Positions 1-9,376 of a stretch of 25,464 bases of DNA are shown piece after piece. The stretch's first letter is position 1; the number at the start of each line of letters is the position of its first letter. The DNA is taken from assembly GCA_002413455.1 (NCBI GenBank), contig DHXA01000222.1:8332-33795 (forward strand). The letters are read 5' to 3'. The notes beneath the pieces were generated by a model. The model ran no database searches. It saw only the letters and a list, made by a program, of their open reading frames with translations, and was not told where the DNA came from. The translations under genes and the position numbers were made by a program. This stretch comes from Rhodanobacter sp. UBA5168. Lineage in GTDB: Bacteria; Pseudomonadota; Gammaproteobacteria; Xanthomonadales; Rhodanobacteraceae.

Positions 1-1068
1 CTGTCCGCCGCCGGCATCGAGAAGCACACCATCGACGGCCTGCGGGTGACTTCGCCGAAGGCGCTCGGCATCGTGCGTCGCGTGTTCCAGCAGCAGAACC
101 TGAAGCTGGTCGAGGCGCTGCAGTCGATGGACACGCGCGCCACGTCGGTGGGCACCGGCGTGTTCATGGCCGACTATCTCGACCGCGATACTTACGGTCT
201 GGTCGGCAAGGTCCGCAGCATCAATCTGGCGCCGATCGAGGCCAGCCTGCGCGCGAACTCGATCCCGGTGATCGCCAGCCTGGGCGAAACCGACGAGGGG
301 CAGATCCTCAACATCAATGCCGACTTCGCCGCGAACGAACTGGTGCGTGTGCTGCAGCCGTACAAGATCGTTTTCCTCACCGGCACCGGCGGCCTGCTCG
401 ACGAGCACGGCAAAGTGATCGATTCGATCAATCTCAGCACCGAGTTCGATCACTTGATGACGCAGCCGTGGATCAACGGCGGCATGCGGCTGAAGATCGA
501 ACAGATCGCCGACCTGCTGGCGGACTTGCCGCTGACCTCGTCGGTGTCAATCACCCGGCCGGCGGAACTGGCCAAGGAGCTGTTCACCCATAAGGGTTCC
601 GGCACGCTGGTGCGGCGCGGCGAGAAGGTGCTGACATTCGACTCGTGGGAGAGCATCGACCTTGCGCGCATGCGCACGCTGATCGAGTCGAGTTTCGGCC
701 GTACGCTGGTGCCGGATTATTTTGAACGCACCCGACCACTGCGCATCTACTTGAGTGAGAACTATCGCACCGCGATGATTCTCACCAAGGAAGACGGCTT
801 GCCGTACCTGGACAAATTCGCCGTGCTCGACGACGCGCAGGGCGAGGGCCTGGGGCGTGCCGTGTGGCAGGTGATGCGTGAGGAGAACCCGCAGCTGTTC
901 TGGCGCTCGCGCCACGGCAACCCGGTCAATCCTTTTTACTATGCCGAATCGGACGGTTGCCTCAAGCAGCCGTACTGGAAAGTGTTTTGGTACGGCATCC
1001 ACGATTTCGACACCATCGCCCGCTGCGTGACACATTGCGCACAGCGGCAACCGACCTTGACGGATTGA
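1..1068 (+). CDS. argB: Bifunctional acetylglutamate kinase / N-acetylglutamate synthase, 5' truncated by window
   Basis: The reading frame is open from base 1, so the start codon lies outside the window; an in-frame GTG at 46 is internal. The visible 355 residues contain the latter part of an amino-acid-kinase domain ([13 protein letters not shown] and the following [11 protein letters not shown] segment). A C-terminal acetyltransferase domain of the vertebrate-like NAGS (DUF619/NAT) type follows, with [16 protein letters not shown] and the closing region around YWKVFWYGI. In Xanthomonas-type bacteria this fused enzyme both makes N-acetylglutamate and phosphorylates it, covering the first two steps of arginine synthesis. 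It ends 3 bases before argC, which performs the next step, so the two are almost certainly co-transcribed. The family assignment is strong. The dual activity is known for the family and inferred here. Confidence 0.93.
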   Translation: MSAAGIEKHTIDGLRVTSPKALGIVRRVFQQQNLKLVEALQSMDTRATSVGTGVFMADYLDRDTYGLVGKVRSINLAPIEASLRANSIPVIASLGETDEGQILNINADFAANELVRVLQPYKIVFLTGTGGLLDEHGKVIDSINLSTEFDHLMTQPWINGGMRLKIEQIADLLADLPLTSSVSITRPAELAKELFTHKGSGTLVRRGEKVLTFDSWESIDLARMRTLIESSFGRTLVPDYFERTRPLRIYLSENYRTAMILTKEDGLPYLDKFAVLDDAQGEGLGRAVWQVMREENPQLFWRSRHGNPVNPFYYAESDGCLKQPYWKVFWYGIHDFDTIARCVTHCAQRQPTLTD

Positions 1069-1071
1069 TGC

Positions 1072-2025
1072 ATGAGCACGAACAGGAAGAGCATCGGCAT
1101 CGTCGGCGCACGCGGGCATACCGGTGCGGAGCTGATCCGCTTGATCGCAGCGCATCCGGTGCTGGAACTGAGCTTTGTTTCCTCGCGTGAACTGGACGGC
1201 CAGCGCGTCGACGCGCACGTCTCCGAGTACCGCGGCGAGCTGCGCTACAGCGCACCGGCACATGAGGATTTACCAAAGCTCGGCGCCGATGTGGTGATCC
1301 TGGCGTTGCCCAACGGCAAGGCCGAGGTCTGCGTGGCGGCGTTCGATGCGGCAGGCGTCGATCCGCTGATCGTGGATCTGTCCGCCGACTATCGTTTTGA
1401 CCCGCGCTGGTATTACGGCCTGCCCGAGCTGACCCGCGACAAGTGGCACGGCGAGAAGCGCATCAGCAATCCCGGCTGCTATGCCACCGCGATGCAACTG
1501 TCGATAGCGCCACTGAAGGACCTGCTCGCGGCGCCGCCGGTGTGCTTCGGTGTCTCGGGCTACTCCGGCGCCGGCACCACGCCATCGGACAAGAACGACC
1601 CGGAGAAATTGCGCGACAACCTGATGCCGTACGCGCTCACCGGCCACATGCACGAGAAGGAAGCATCGTTCCGGCTCGGCGTGCCGGTCGAATTCATGCC
1701 GCACGTGGCACCGCATTTCCGCGGTCTCACCGTCACCACCAACCTGTATCTCAGCCGCCCACTGAAGCGCGAAGACGTACTGCAGCGTTTTCACGCGGCG
1801 TACGGCGGCGAGAAGCTGGTCAGCGTGACCGACGAGGCACCATGGGTCAGCCGCATCGCCCATCGGCACCACGCCGAGATCGGCGGGTTCACGCTTTCGG
1901 CGGATGGCAAGCGCGTGGTGATCGTGGCCACACTGGACAACCTGCTCAAGGGCGCGGCGACCCAGGCGATGCAGAACATCAACCGTGCCATTGGCGTGGA
2001 CGAATACACCGCCATTCCGTTGTGA
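1072..2025 (+). CDS. argC: N-acetyl-gamma-glutamyl-phosphate reductase
   Basis: This enzyme reduces N-acetylglutamyl phosphate to the semialdehyde with NADPH, the third step of arginine synthesis in the cytosol. The 317-residue protein starts with a dinucleotide-binding segment ([15 protein letters not shown], about residues 9-23). It carries the catalytic cysteine Cys136 in SNPGCYATA and has the C-terminal GAATQAMQN segment typical of the family. The length is normal. The ATG at 1072 lies 3 bases after argB stops, which points to one operon. The next gene, argH, begins 22 bases downstream. Confidence 0.96.
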   Translation: MSTNRKSIGIVGARGHTGAELIRLIAAHPVLELSFVSSRELDGQRVDAHVSEYRGELRYSAPAHEDLPKLGADVVILALPNGKAEVCVAAFDAAGVDPLIVDLSADYRFDPRWYYGLPELTRDKWHGEKRISNPGCYATAMQLSIAPLKDLLAAPPVCFGVSGYSGAGTTPSDKNDPEKLRDNLMPYALTGHMHEKEASFRLGVPVEFMPHVAPHFRGLTVTTNLYLSRPLKREDVLQRFHAAYGGEKLVSVTDEAPWVSRIAHRHHAEIGGFTLSADGKRVVIVATLDNLLKGAATQAMQNINRAIGVDEYTAIPL

Positions 2026-2047
2026 ACGAACCATCCAGGACATCACC

Positions 2048-3343
2048 ATGACCCAGCCGCTCTGGCAAAAATCCGGCGTGCAGATCGACGCGAAGATCAT
2101 GCAGTTTCTCGCCGGCGACGATGTGCTGCTGGACCGCGAGTTCTTCCTGCACGACATCACCGCCAGCAAGGCGCACGTGGAAGGACTGGCCAACATCGGC
2201 GTAGTCAGCGCCGACGAGGCCGCCGCGCTGAAGCGTGAGCTGGATGCGCTGGCCGCCGATTTCCGCAGTGGCGCGTTCGTGCTGGACGAGCGCTACGAAG
2301 ACGGCCATTCGGCGATCGAGGCGCGACTCACCGAGCGTCTCGGCGACGCCGGCCGCCGCGTGCATACCGGGCGCAGCCGCAACGACCAGATCCTGGTCGC
2401 CACGCGGCTGTGGCTGAAGGAAAAGCTGGCCGCGCTGGAAGCGCATTGCCGTGCCGTCGCCGAGGTCTGCCTCGATCGTGCGGCGCAGCCGGCGGTGCCG
2501 CTGCCGGGCTATACCCACCTGCAACGTGCCGTGGTGTCGTCCACTGCGATGTGGTTCGCCGGTTTCGCCGAGGGCTTCATCGACAACGCGCTGCGCGCGC
2601 GCCAGACGATGACGCTGATCGACGCGAATCCGCTCGGTACCGCCGCCGGCTACGGCGTGAACATGAAACTCGACCGCGAGCACACCACCCGGGCGCTTGG
2701 CTTCGCACGCATGCAGATATCGCCGATCTACGCGCAACTCTCGCGCGGCAAGTTCGAGATGGCCGTGCTGGAGGCGATCGCCGGCGCGCTGCTCGACCTG
2801 CGCCGGATGGCCTGGGACCTGTCGCTGTTCACCACCGCCGAGTTCAACTTCGTCAGGCTGCCAGCCGAGTACACCACCGGCAGCTCGATCATGCCGAACA
2901 AGCGCAACCCCGACGTGATCGAATTGCTGCGCGCCAGCTACGCCAGCGTCGCCGCCGCGCGCACCGAGATCGAGCAGCTGCTGTCGCTGCCATCGGGCTA
3001 TCAGCGTGACCTGCAGTTCTCCAAGGGTTCGCTGTTTCATGGCGTACGCCACGGCCTGGGCGCGCTGGAACTGGTGCCCGACCTGCTGGCGCGATTGCAG
3101 TGGAATGAGGTGGCCATGCGCGCCGCGATCGAACCGGCGATGTATGCCACCGACCTGGCGATCGAACAGGCTGCGGCTGGCGTGCCGTTCCGCGACGCCT
3201 ATCGTGCGGCGGCGGAAACTGCCGCCTCGGCCGGGCACGGACGTACGCCGGAGAGCAGCCTCGCCGCGCGCGTGTCGCCTGGTGCCGGCAATGATCTGCG
3301 GCTGGATGAATTGCGGGAGCGATTGGATCAACTGTCTGGCTGA
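2048..3343 (+). CDS. argH: Argininosuccinate lyase
   Basis: This enzyme cleaves argininosuccinate to arginine and fumarate, the last step of arginine synthesis. I chose the ATG at 2048 (MTQPLWQKS). It sits 7 bases after an AGGA at 2037-2040 and outside argC, whereas the open frame extends upstream into argC to a weak non-ATG start at 1985. The 431-residue product has the fumarase/lyase superfamily features HTGRSRNDQ near residue 105 and the signature loop [12 protein letters not shown] from residue 278, which carries the catalytic serine. It lies between argC and proB with short gaps. No argG or argF is visible; they may lie upstream of the window. Confidence 0.96.
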   Translation: MTQPLWQKSGVQIDAKIMQFLAGDDVLLDREFFLHDITASKAHVEGLANIGVVSADEAAALKRELDALAADFRSGAFVLDERYEDGHSAIEARLTERLGDAGRRVHTGRSRNDQILVATRLWLKEKLAALEAHCRAVAEVCLDRAAQPAVPLPGYTHLQRAVVSSTAMWFAGFAEGFIDNALRARQTMTLIDANPLGTAAGYGVNMKLDREHTTRALGFARMQISPIYAQLSRGKFEMAVLEAIAGALLDLRRMAWDLSLFTTAEFNFVRLPAEYTTGSSIMPNKRNPDVIELLRASYASVAAARTEIEQLLSLPSGYQRDLQFSKGSLFHGVRHGLGALELVPDLLARLQWNEVAMRAAIEPAMYATDLAIEQAAAGVPFRDAYRAAAETAASAGHGRTPESSLAARVSPGAGNDLRLDELRERLDQLSG

Positions 3344-3355
3344 AGGGGAAGTGGC

Positions 3356-4525
3356 ATGAGCATGCACGCCGAATTGCCCGAGCAGGTATTGCCAAGCTGG
3401 CGTCGTGCCGTGCTGAAAGTCGGCAGCAACCTGCTCGCCGCTGACGGCGGCGGCCTCACGCCGCGTTACGCCGAAGCACTGGCTGCGTTCATCGCGACCA
3501 GTCATGCCGCTGGTCGCCAGGTCATTCTGGTGTCCTCCGGCGCGGTGGCAGCGGGTCGGGCATTGCTGCGTCAGCATGCGGCAGACAGCGGCGACCTCGC
3601 CGCGCGGCAGGCACTTGCCGCGTTGGGCCAGGCGCCGATGATTGCACTGTGGCAATCGCTGTCGGCGCGACCAGTGGCGCAGGTGCTGCTGACCCATGAC
3701 GACCTGCGCAATCGCCGCCGCTACCTCAACGCCCGCGCCACGCTGCGCGAACTTCTGGTGTTGAACGTGCTGCCGGTGGTGAACGAGAACGACACCGTGG
3801 CCGTGGATGAACTGAAGCTCGGCGACAACGACAATCTAGCGGCGATCGTCGCCGCGCTGGTCGATGCCGATCTGCTGCTGATCGCTTCGGATGTCGATGC
3901 GCTGTACAGCGCCGACCCGCGGCGTGATCCGGCGGCTGTGCCGATCGCGCAGGTGGCTGCGCTGACCCCCGAGATCGTCGCGATGGCCGGCGACAGCGGC
4001 AGCGCGGCCGGCACTGGCGGCATGCGCACCAAGCTGCAGGCGGCGGCGAAAGCCGCCGCCGCCGGCATCCCCACGGCCTTGTTCAGCGGGCGCGAGGCGG
4101 CCACCGTGCAGGCGCTGCAACGCGGGCAACTGCGCGGTACCCTGATCGCCGCGGCCTCCACGCGCCTGCAGGCGCGCAAATACTGGCTGCGCCACGCACC
4201 CGCCGCACCGGGCCGTATCCGTATCGACGCCGGCGCGGTGAAGGTGCTGGCCGGCGGGCGCGTCTCGTTGCTGCCGGGCGGTGTGCTCGGCGCCGACGGC
4301 GAGTTTCACCGCGGCGACCTGGTGGAGATCGTCGGCGCGGACGGCGCCGCCGTCGCACGCGGACTCACCCAGTACGGCGCCGCCGAAGTGCGCCGGCTGG
4401 CCGGCCGGCACAGCCGCGAGATCGACGGCGTACTCGGCTACAGCTACGGCGACGAGGTGGTGCATCGCGACGACCTCGTCACCATGAATCGCCAGGTCGC
4501 ATCCGGGCAGGAGATCAGCGCATGA
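3356..4525 (+). CDS. proB: Glutamate 5-kinase
   Basis: This enzyme phosphorylates glutamate to gamma-glutamyl phosphate, the first step of proline synthesis. The 389-residue protein has an amino-acid-kinase domain: LKVGSNLL at 20-27, then [25 protein letters not shown] and [14 protein letters not shown]-terminal PUA domain covers about 280-370, as in the long E. coli-type enzyme that is feedback-inhibited by proline. A purine-rich Shine-Dalgarno (AAGGGGA, 3343-3349) precedes the ATG, 12 bases after argH. Its stop overlaps the start of proA in an ATGA, so the two proline enzymes are translationally coupled. Together with the arginine genes this forms a glutamate-derived amino acid block. Confidence 0.96.
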   Translation: MSMHAELPEQVLPSWRRAVLKVGSNLLAADGGGLTPRYAEALAAFIATSHAAGRQVILVSSGAVAAGRALLRQHAADSGDLAARQALAALGQAPMIALWQSLSARPVAQVLLTHDDLRNRRRYLNARATLRELLVLNVLPVVNENDTVAVDELKLGDNDNLAAIVAALVDADLLLIASDVDALYSADPRRDPAAVPIAQVAALTPEIVAMAGDSGSAAGTGGMRTKLQAAAKAAAAGIPTALFSGREAATVQALQRGQLRGTLIAAASTRLQARKYWLRHAPAAPGRIRIDAGAVKVLAGGRVSLLPGGVLGADGEFHRGDLVEIVGADGAAVARGLTQYGAAEVRRLAGRHSREIDGVLGYSYGDEVVHRDDLVTMNRQVASGQEISA

Positions 4526-5784
4526 GCACGATCCGCGAACAGGCACTGGCTTGCCGCGACGCCGCGCGGGTCGTTGCGGCGCTGGGCGGCGAGGCGAAGC
4601 GCGCGCTGTTGCGCGACATGGCCGCGGCGCTGGAAGCGCAGTCCGCCGCGGTGCTGGCAGCCAATGCCGAGGACATGCGCCAGGCCGCGGTGAAAGGCGT
4701 ACAGGGCGCCATGCTCGACCGCCTGCGCCTGGACGAGGCGCGCGTGGCCGGCATCGCCGGCGCGCTGCGCGAGGTAGCCGAACTGCCCGATCCGGTCGGC
4801 GTGACGACCCGCCGCGAGATACGGCCGAACGGCCTGTCGGTGGAACGCGTGCGCATTCCGCTCGGCGTGATCGCGATGATCTACGAGGCGCGTCCCAACG
4901 TCACCGCCGACGCCGCGGCGCTGTGCCTGATGGCCGGCAACGCGGTGATCCTGCGCGGCGGCTCCGAGGCGATCCATTCCAATACGGCGATCGCCGCGGC
5001 ACTGCGGCGCGCCTTGCGCGCGCACGCCATTCCGGAGGCCGCCGTGACCCTGATCGAGGACCTGCGCCGCGAGACGATGGTCGAACTGCTACAGCTCAGC
5101 GACATCGTCGATCTGGCCATCCCGCGTGGCGGCGAAGGGCTGATCCGCTTCGTCGCCGAACACGCGCGGGTGCCGGTGATCAAGCACTACAAGGGTGTCT
5201 GCCACCTGTACGTGGATAGCGCCGCCGATCCCGCGCTCGCCCTGAACCTGCTGATCGACGGCAAGACCTCGCGCCCCGGCGTGTGTAACGCATTGGAGAC
5301 GCTGCTGGTGCATCACGACGTTGCCGACGCGTTCCTGCCCCGCGCTGCTGCCGCGCTGCATGAACGTGGAGTCGAGTTGCGCGGCGACGAGCGCAGCCGC
5401 GCCCTGGTACCCGACATGCACGCGGCGACCGACGACGACTACGCCGCCGAATTCCTCGACCTGATCCTCGCCGTGCGCGTGGTCGACGACCTCGACGACG
5501 CCATCGCCCACATCCGCCGCTACGGTTCCGACCACACCGAAGTCATCGCTACCGCCGACGAAGCCGCCGCGCAGCGCTTCGTGCAGGCGATCCGCTCCGC
5601 CGTGGTGATGGTCAACGCTTCGTCGCGCTTCAGCGACGGCGGCGAACTCGGCCTCGGCGCCGAGATCGGTATCTCCACCACCCGGTTGCACGCCTACGGC
5701 CCGATGGGCGCCGAGGCGCTCACGGTGGAGCGCTTCGTGGTGCGCGGGGCAGGGCAGGTGCGGCATCCGCAGAGTCGGGCATGA
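4522..5784 (+). CDS. proA: Gamma-glutamyl phosphate reductase
   Basis: This enzyme reduces gamma-glutamyl phosphate to glutamate semialdehyde, the second step of proline synthesis. The 420-residue length is standard. It belongs to the aldehyde dehydrogenase superfamily: the nucleotide-binding region is around [17 protein letters not shown], and the catalytic Cys255 lies in the segment [16 protein letters not shown]. The closing region [18 protein letters not shown] is characteristic of ProA. It overlaps proB by 4 bases (ATGA). No obvious intrinsic terminator follows; about 30 bases downstream a degenerate inverted repeat begins. Confidence 0.96.
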   Translation: MSTIREQALACRDAARVVAALGGEAKRALLRDMAAALEAQSAAVLAANAEDMRQAAVKGVQGAMLDRLRLDEARVAGIAGALREVAELPDPVGVTTRREIRPNGLSVERVRIPLGVIAMIYEARPNVTADAAALCLMAGNAVILRGGSEAIHSNTAIAAALRRALRAHAIPEAAVTLIEDLRRETMVELLQLSDIVDLAIPRGGEGLIRFVAEHARVPVIKHYKGVCHLYVDSAADPALALNLLIDGKTSRPGVCNALETLLVHHDVADAFLPRAAAALHERGVELRGDERSRALVPDMHAATDDDYAAEFLDLILAVRVVDDLDDAIAHIRRYGSDHTEVIATADEAAAQRFVQAIRSAVVMVNASSRFSDGGELGLGAEIGISTTRLHAYGPMGAEALTVERFVVRGAGQVRHPQSRA

Positions 5785-5814
5785 CGCGCGTATCTGCTGG
5801 CGACCCGAAGCTTT

Positions 5815-5895
5815 CGTAGGTTGGGCTGAGCGCAGCGATGCCCGACATCGAGATCTTCGTCATCGTTGGGGTTCGCTTGCGCTCCCCCTGACCTG
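5815..5895. repeat. Degenerate intergenic inverted repeat (GTAGGTTGGG / GCGCTC type)
   Basis: The left arm reads GTAGGTTGGGCTGAGCGCAG and continues into CGATGCCCGAC. The right arm, GTTGGGGTTCGCTTGCGCTC followed by CCCCTGACC, is its imperfect reverse complement, separated by about 20 bases. Palindromes of this general form, ending in CCCAACCTAC, are remembered as common dispersed extragenic elements in gammaproteobacteria. The family link is from memory and the arms here have diverged. It lies 30 bases after proA, so it could also act as an mRNA 3'-end structure. Confidence 0.55.
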
Positions 5896-6397
5896 CGCGC
5901 TGCGCCACAAGCCCTGGCCGTCAACCTCCCGACTCTCCCGTGCAGGAGGCCGAGCTCCGCCCGCAACGGTTTCCACGACGCGCCCAACCCTTCGATCTTC
6001 GCCCGCACCCGCGCCAGCTTTGCCCGCAAGCGGAAAAATCCGAGGCGCAAGGTCCATAGCCTCGGATCGCGAAGGTCACCCACTGCAAGCGCGAAGGTCA
6101 AACCATCGTTTGTACCCAAAATAAGCTCGCGACCGTCCCGGCATGCGTCGCGCGCGAAGCTCCGGCCCTTGCCGCTACAAGGTCGCGAGGCTTGCGCGCG
6201 AAAGCCTGGGGCTGGACAGAAAGCACGAATGCCTTGCGCGCAACAGTTCTGGCAGGGCGCTCGAGCCCTGGGAGGGTCGGACTTTGGAGTTTTTGGGTTG
6301 CGAGTACGTCAGTGCACCTTGCCTGCACTTGATCGCCGTCGTCATGCGGCCGATGGCGCGTGCGGCGGCGGCCAGGGCCCAGTTCGCGGCCGGCATG

Positions 6398-6426
6398 CGT
6401 GACCCGTGTCACGTCGGTACGACGTG
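6398..6426. promoter_or_regulatory. Two adjacent perfect palindromes upstream of the phytase-like gene
   Basis: CGTGAC-CCGT-GTCACG (6398-6413) is followed, with a 4-base overlap, by CACGTCG-GTA-CGACGTG (6410-6426), a perfect 7-bp-arm palindrome. They share the CACG, so only one could form as a hairpin at a time. They lie about 75 bases before the start codon at 6501, a position suited to an operator or a 5'-leader structure. Which regulator, if any, binds is unknown. Confidence 0.4.
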
Positions 6427-6500
6427 CATCGTCAGCGTCATATCCCGGCAACACCGGCTGCGCAGGATGCGGGCTTATCCACCAACCCGGAGATGTCGTG

Positions 6501-7907
6501 ATGAAGTCGAAGCTCTGTTTGACGGTGTTGGCCGCGCTGGTCGCGGCCGGCAATGCCCAGGCCAGTGTGGATCTCGTGGCCACGGGTCAGATCGACGGTC
6601 ATCTGCGCGACCGCTCGCCGCAGACGGCTGTGCCGCTGGAGAACGGCGTGCCGGGCAATCTTCTGGGCGGCATCGGTTCGGGTCTGGCTTACGCTGGCTG
6701 CGACACCTTCCTGGCGCTGCCCGACCGCGGCCCCAACGCCACGCCGTACAACAGCTGGGTCGACGACACCGTGTCCTACATCGACCGCTTCCACACCCTG
6801 CAGATGCAGTTGGCGCCGAACCCGGCCGGTAGCGCGCTGCCGTTCTCGCTGACCCCGCGGCTGCGCGATACCACCTTGCTGTCGGACCGCTCCTACCTGT
6901 ATTACGGCGACGGTCGCAGCGTCGATCTGCCGGATGGCCGCCCGCGCCTGGATCACCCGTTCCGTCACTACTTCACCGGCCGCTCGGACAACGCGGCGCC
7001 ATCGATGAACTCGGGCTGGCCGCTCGATGCGCGGCTGGATCCGGAGAGCATCCGCGTCAGCGCCGACGGCGATACCGTGTACATCTCCGACGAATACGGC
7101 CCCTACGTGTATGCGTTCGACCGCAAGTCCGGCCTGCGCACGGCGGCCTATTCATTGCCCGCCATGTTCTACGTGCCGAAGGTGGCGCCGGTGGGCGACG
7201 ACGAGATTGCGCTGAACACCGTCGGCCGCCTCGCCAACAAGGGCATGGAAGGCCTGGCGATCACGCCGGACGGCCACACCCTCTACGGCGCGATGCAGAG
7301 CCCGCTGCTGCAGGACGGCGGCAAGAATGGCAGCGTCACCCGCATCGTGAAGATCGACCTGCGCACGCACAAGGTCTCGCAGTACGCGTACGCACTCACC
7401 AATATCGGCAAGGCGAGCAAGCCCAAGTACGGCACGATCAGCGAGATCGTGGCGGTCAACGATCACCAGCTGCTGGTCGACGAGCGCGACGGCAACGGCT
7501 TCGGCGACGGTTCGGAGGCCGCCTTCAAGCACCTGTTCCTGATTGACCTGGACGATGCGCAAGATGTCAGCCAGTTGCAGGGCGAAGCCGAACTGGTTCC
7601 CGCCGCGGTGCCCAAGGCCGACTTCCTCGACGTGGTTGCCATGCTCGGCGAGCACGGCATCGCGCCGGCGGACGTGCCGGCCAAGCTGGAAGGCGTGGCG
7701 TTCGGCCCGGACATCGAGCAGGACGGCAAGCATCGGCACACGCTGTTCCTCGGTACCGACAACGACTTCCTGCCAACCGTCACCGACGACCTGCACCCGC
7801 AGGGCGCAGAGAACCCGAACCGCTTCTACGTGTTCGCCTTCGACGCGCAGGACCTGCCCGGCTACCAGCCGCAGCGCTTCGAGCATTTGCGCTGCCACGG
7901 GCACTGA
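6501..7907 (+). CDS. Secreted esterase-like protein of the phytase-like family
   Basis: I chose the ATG at 6501 because GGAG (6489-6492) lies 8 bases upstream and it begins a clear signal peptide (MKSKLCLTVLAALVAAGNAQA, cleavage near residue 21). The open frame extends upstream but that part is not protein-like. The mature part of the 468-residue product matches the 'esterase-like activity of phytase family' proteins (PF13449 type). It has GIGSGLAYAGCDTFLALPDRG near the N-terminus, the ISDEYGPYVYAFDRKSG segment, and GMEGLAITPDG and LEGVAFGPD repeats that suggest a beta-propeller. Two cysteines, Cys67 and Cys465, could close the propeller by a disulfide. Family members are assigned hydrolytic, possibly phosphoesterase, activity, but the substrate is not known. 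It stands alone and converges on kynU. Confidence 0.85.
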   Translation: MKSKLCLTVLAALVAAGNAQASVDLVATGQIDGHLRDRSPQTAVPLENGVPGNLLGGIGSGLAYAGCDTFLALPDRGPNATPYNSWVDDTVSYIDRFHTLQMQLAPNPAGSALPFSLTPRLRDTTLLSDRSYLYYGDGRSVDLPDGRPRLDHPFRHYFTGRSDNAAPSMNSGWPLDARLDPESIRVSADGDTVYISDEYGPYVYAFDRKSGLRTAAYSLPAMFYVPKVAPVGDDEIALNTVGRLANKGMEGLAITPDGHTLYGAMQSPLLQDGGKNGSVTRIVKIDLRTHKVSQYAYALTNIGKASKPKYGTISEIVAVNDHQLLVDERDGNGFGDGSEAAFKHLFLIDLDDAQDVSQLQGEAELVPAAVPKADFLDVVAMLGEHGIAPADVPAKLEGVAFGPDIEQDGKHRHTLFLGTDNDFLPTVTDDLHPQGAENPNRFYVFAFDAQDLPGYQPQRFEHLRCHGH

Positions 7908-7929
7908 GTCCGGAGGAAGATTTGCCGTG

Positions 7930-7953
7930 CCGGGAGCCTCGTCGTGCTCCCGG
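7930..7953. terminator. Hairpin between convergent genes, possible bidirectional terminator
   Basis: CCGGGAGC (7930-7937) and GCTCCCGG (7946-7953) form a perfect 8-bp stem with an 8-base loop, in the 56 bases between the phytase-like gene and kynU stops. There is only a weak T stretch on either side, so efficient intrinsic termination is uncertain. The placement is what supports the call. Confidence 0.5.
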
Positions 7954-7963
7954 TCGGCCCGGT

Positions 7964-9247
7964 TTACTGGCCTTCGCTGGCCCAGTTCTGCACGGCCCCG
8001 GCAAACGCAAGGCAATCCGCAAACCGGTTGTACAGCGGCGCGGGCGAGATGCGGATCACATCGGGTTCGCGCCAGTCGCCGATGATGCCGTGCTCCATCA
8101 GGTACTCGAACAATGCGCGGCCGCGTTCACGGCCGCCGATCACGCGGATGGACAGTTGTGCGCCGCGGCGGTCCGGCTGGCTCGGCGTGACCACTTCCAG
8201 CACATCCGCCAGCGGGGTCTGCACCAGCCACTCCAGATAGCCGGTGAGTTGCAGCGACTTCGCACGCAAGCGCGGCATGCCGGCACGGCGGAAAATTTCC
8301 AGTGACACGCGCAGCGGCACCAGCGCCAGGATCGGCGGGTTGGAGAGCTGCCAGCCATCCGCGCCGGGTGTGGCCACGAACTGCGGACCCATCTGGAACC
8401 GCGTGGTCTTGTCGTGGCCCCACCAGCCGGCGAAGCGTGGCAGCACGGCCTTGGCGTGACGCTCGTGCACGAACGCACCACCGACCGCGCCGGGGCCGCT
8501 GTTGAGATATTTGTAGCTGCACCAGATCGCGAAGTCGGCGTTGCTGTCGTGCAGTTGCAACGGCAGGTTGCCGACGGCGTGGGCGAGGTCGAAGCCGACC
8601 GTGCAGCCATGCTCGTGGCCGAGTTCGGTGATCGCCTTGAGATCGAAGGCCTGGCCGTTGCGGTATTGCACGCCGGGCAGCATCACCAGGGCGATGCGGG
8701 AGCCGTGCTCGGCCAGCACGCGCTCGATCGCTGCGAGCGAGATCAGGCCGTTGGGTTCGTCCGCTTCCAGTTCGATGAGTGCGCTGGCCGGATCGAAGCC
8801 ATGGAAGCGGATCTGCGATTCCACCGCGTAACGATCGGTGGGAAATGCGCCGGCTTCGATCAGGATCGCCGGGCGTTCGGCGGTGGGGCGGTAGAAGCTC
8901 ACCATCATCAGGTGCAGATTCACGCCCAGCGTATTCATCGCCACGACTTCGGACGGTTGCGCACCGATCACGGCGGCGAGGTCATCGCGCACGAACTCGT
9001 GGTAGTCCATCCACGGCAGGCGGCCCTTGAAATGGCCTTCCACGCCCAGCTCGCCCCAGTAATCCAGTTCCGCATTGACCGCTTCGCGCACCGCGCGCGG
9101 CTGCAGGCCGAGCGAGTTGCCGCAGAAGTACACACTGTCGTGCCCTTCGTGCGGCGGGATCAGGAACTCGTCGCGGAACGCGCGCAGCGGATCGGCAGCG
9201 TCCTGGGCGCGGGCCCAGTCGAGGGTGGCTTCGAAACTTGCGGGCAT
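7964..9247 (-). CDS. kynU: Kynureninase
   Basis: This PLP enzyme cleaves kynurenine or 3-hydroxykynurenine to anthranilate or 3-hydroxyanthranilate plus alanine. I chose the ATG at 9247 (MPASFEATLDWA), giving 427 residues, the usual size; the frame's upstream extension runs into a repeat element. Visible hallmarks are FCGNSLGLQPRAV near residue 41, GFDLAHAVGNLPL around Asp220 (cofactor contact), and SYKYLNSGPG with the Schiff-base Lys246. It is the last gene of a minus-strand group with an ACMSD-type decarboxylase, which acts later in the same pathway. Kynurenine monooxygenase and 3-hydroxyanthranilate dioxygenase are not between them, so the pathway is split across the genome or incomplete. 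Confidence 0.95.
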   Translation of the reverse strand: MPASFEATLDWARAQDAADPLRAFRDEFLIPPHEGHDSVYFCGNSLGLQPRAVREAVNAELDYWGELGVEGHFKGRLPWMDYHEFVRDDLAAVIGAQPSEVVAMNTLGVNLHLMMVSFYRPTAERPAILIEAGAFPTDRYAVESQIRFHGFDPASALIELEADEPNGLISLAAIERVLAEHGSRIALVMLPGVQYRNGQAFDLKAITELGHEHGCTVGFDLAHAVGNLPLQLHDSNADFAIWCSYKYLNSGPGAVGGAFVHERHAKAVLPRFAGWWGHDKTTRFQMGPQFVATPGADGWQLSNPPILALVPLRVSLEIFRRAGMPRLRAKSLQLTGYLEWLVQTPLADVLEVVTPSQPDRRGAQLSIRVIGGRERGRALFEYLMEHGIIGDWREPDVIRISPAPLYNRFADCLAFAGAVQNWASEGQ

Positions 9248-9269
9248 CGGGCGATCTCTTCGGTGAGTC

Positions 9270-9366
9270 GGCTCCTCCCTGCGTGCAAGGGGGAGCTGGG
9301 GTGTCCAAGCTTGGGGAAGATCGAGAGCCACCCCGCCCAACCCTCCCCCTGCAGCAAGGGAGGAGC
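9270..9366. repeat. Palindromic intergenic repeat between the secreted-protein gene and kynU
   Basis: The left half, GCTCCTCCCTGCGTGCAAGG then GGGAGCTGGGGTG, is roughly the reverse complement of the right half, CCACCCCGCCCAACCCTCCC then CCTGCAGCAAGGGAGGAGC. Each half is itself hairpin-like (CTCC...GGAG). The element fills most of the 129-base gap before kynU. It resembles the CCCTCCCC-rich dispersed repeats of xanthomonads; that is recollection, and copy number cannot be judged here. It could affect the stability of the mRNA between the two genes. Confidence 0.6.
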
Positions 9367-9376
9367 GGATAGGAGG

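Larger units (their letters stand above)
5785..6500. other. Gene-free intergenic stretch between proA and the phytase-like gene
   Basis: About 716 bases lack a convincing gene. The open frames here on both strands are arginine-, alanine- and proline-rich, lack recognisable domains or good ribosome binding sites, and overlap one another, so I treat them as spurious. The stretch holds a degenerate inverted repeat near the proA end and a direct repeat of GCGAAGGTCA (around 6069 and 6091). It also has a CTCGCGACC/GGTCGCGAG inverted pair (6126-6134 and 6181-6189) and two adjacent perfect palindromes close to the downstream gene. Most of it may be decayed repeat DNA, or it may include a structured RNA. 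Confidence 0.6.

Noticed and set aside
1979..3697. A 572-codon minus-strand open frame across argH
   Set aside because: It lies opposite argH, which has clear catalytic motifs; long antisense frames are common in this GC-rich codon usage.
5866..6402. Open frames of 140-180 codons on both strands in the proA-downstream gap
   Set aside because: Composition is Arg/Ala/Pro-rich as expected for GC-rich non-coding DNA, no domain or signal is recognisable, and there is no good ribosome binding site.
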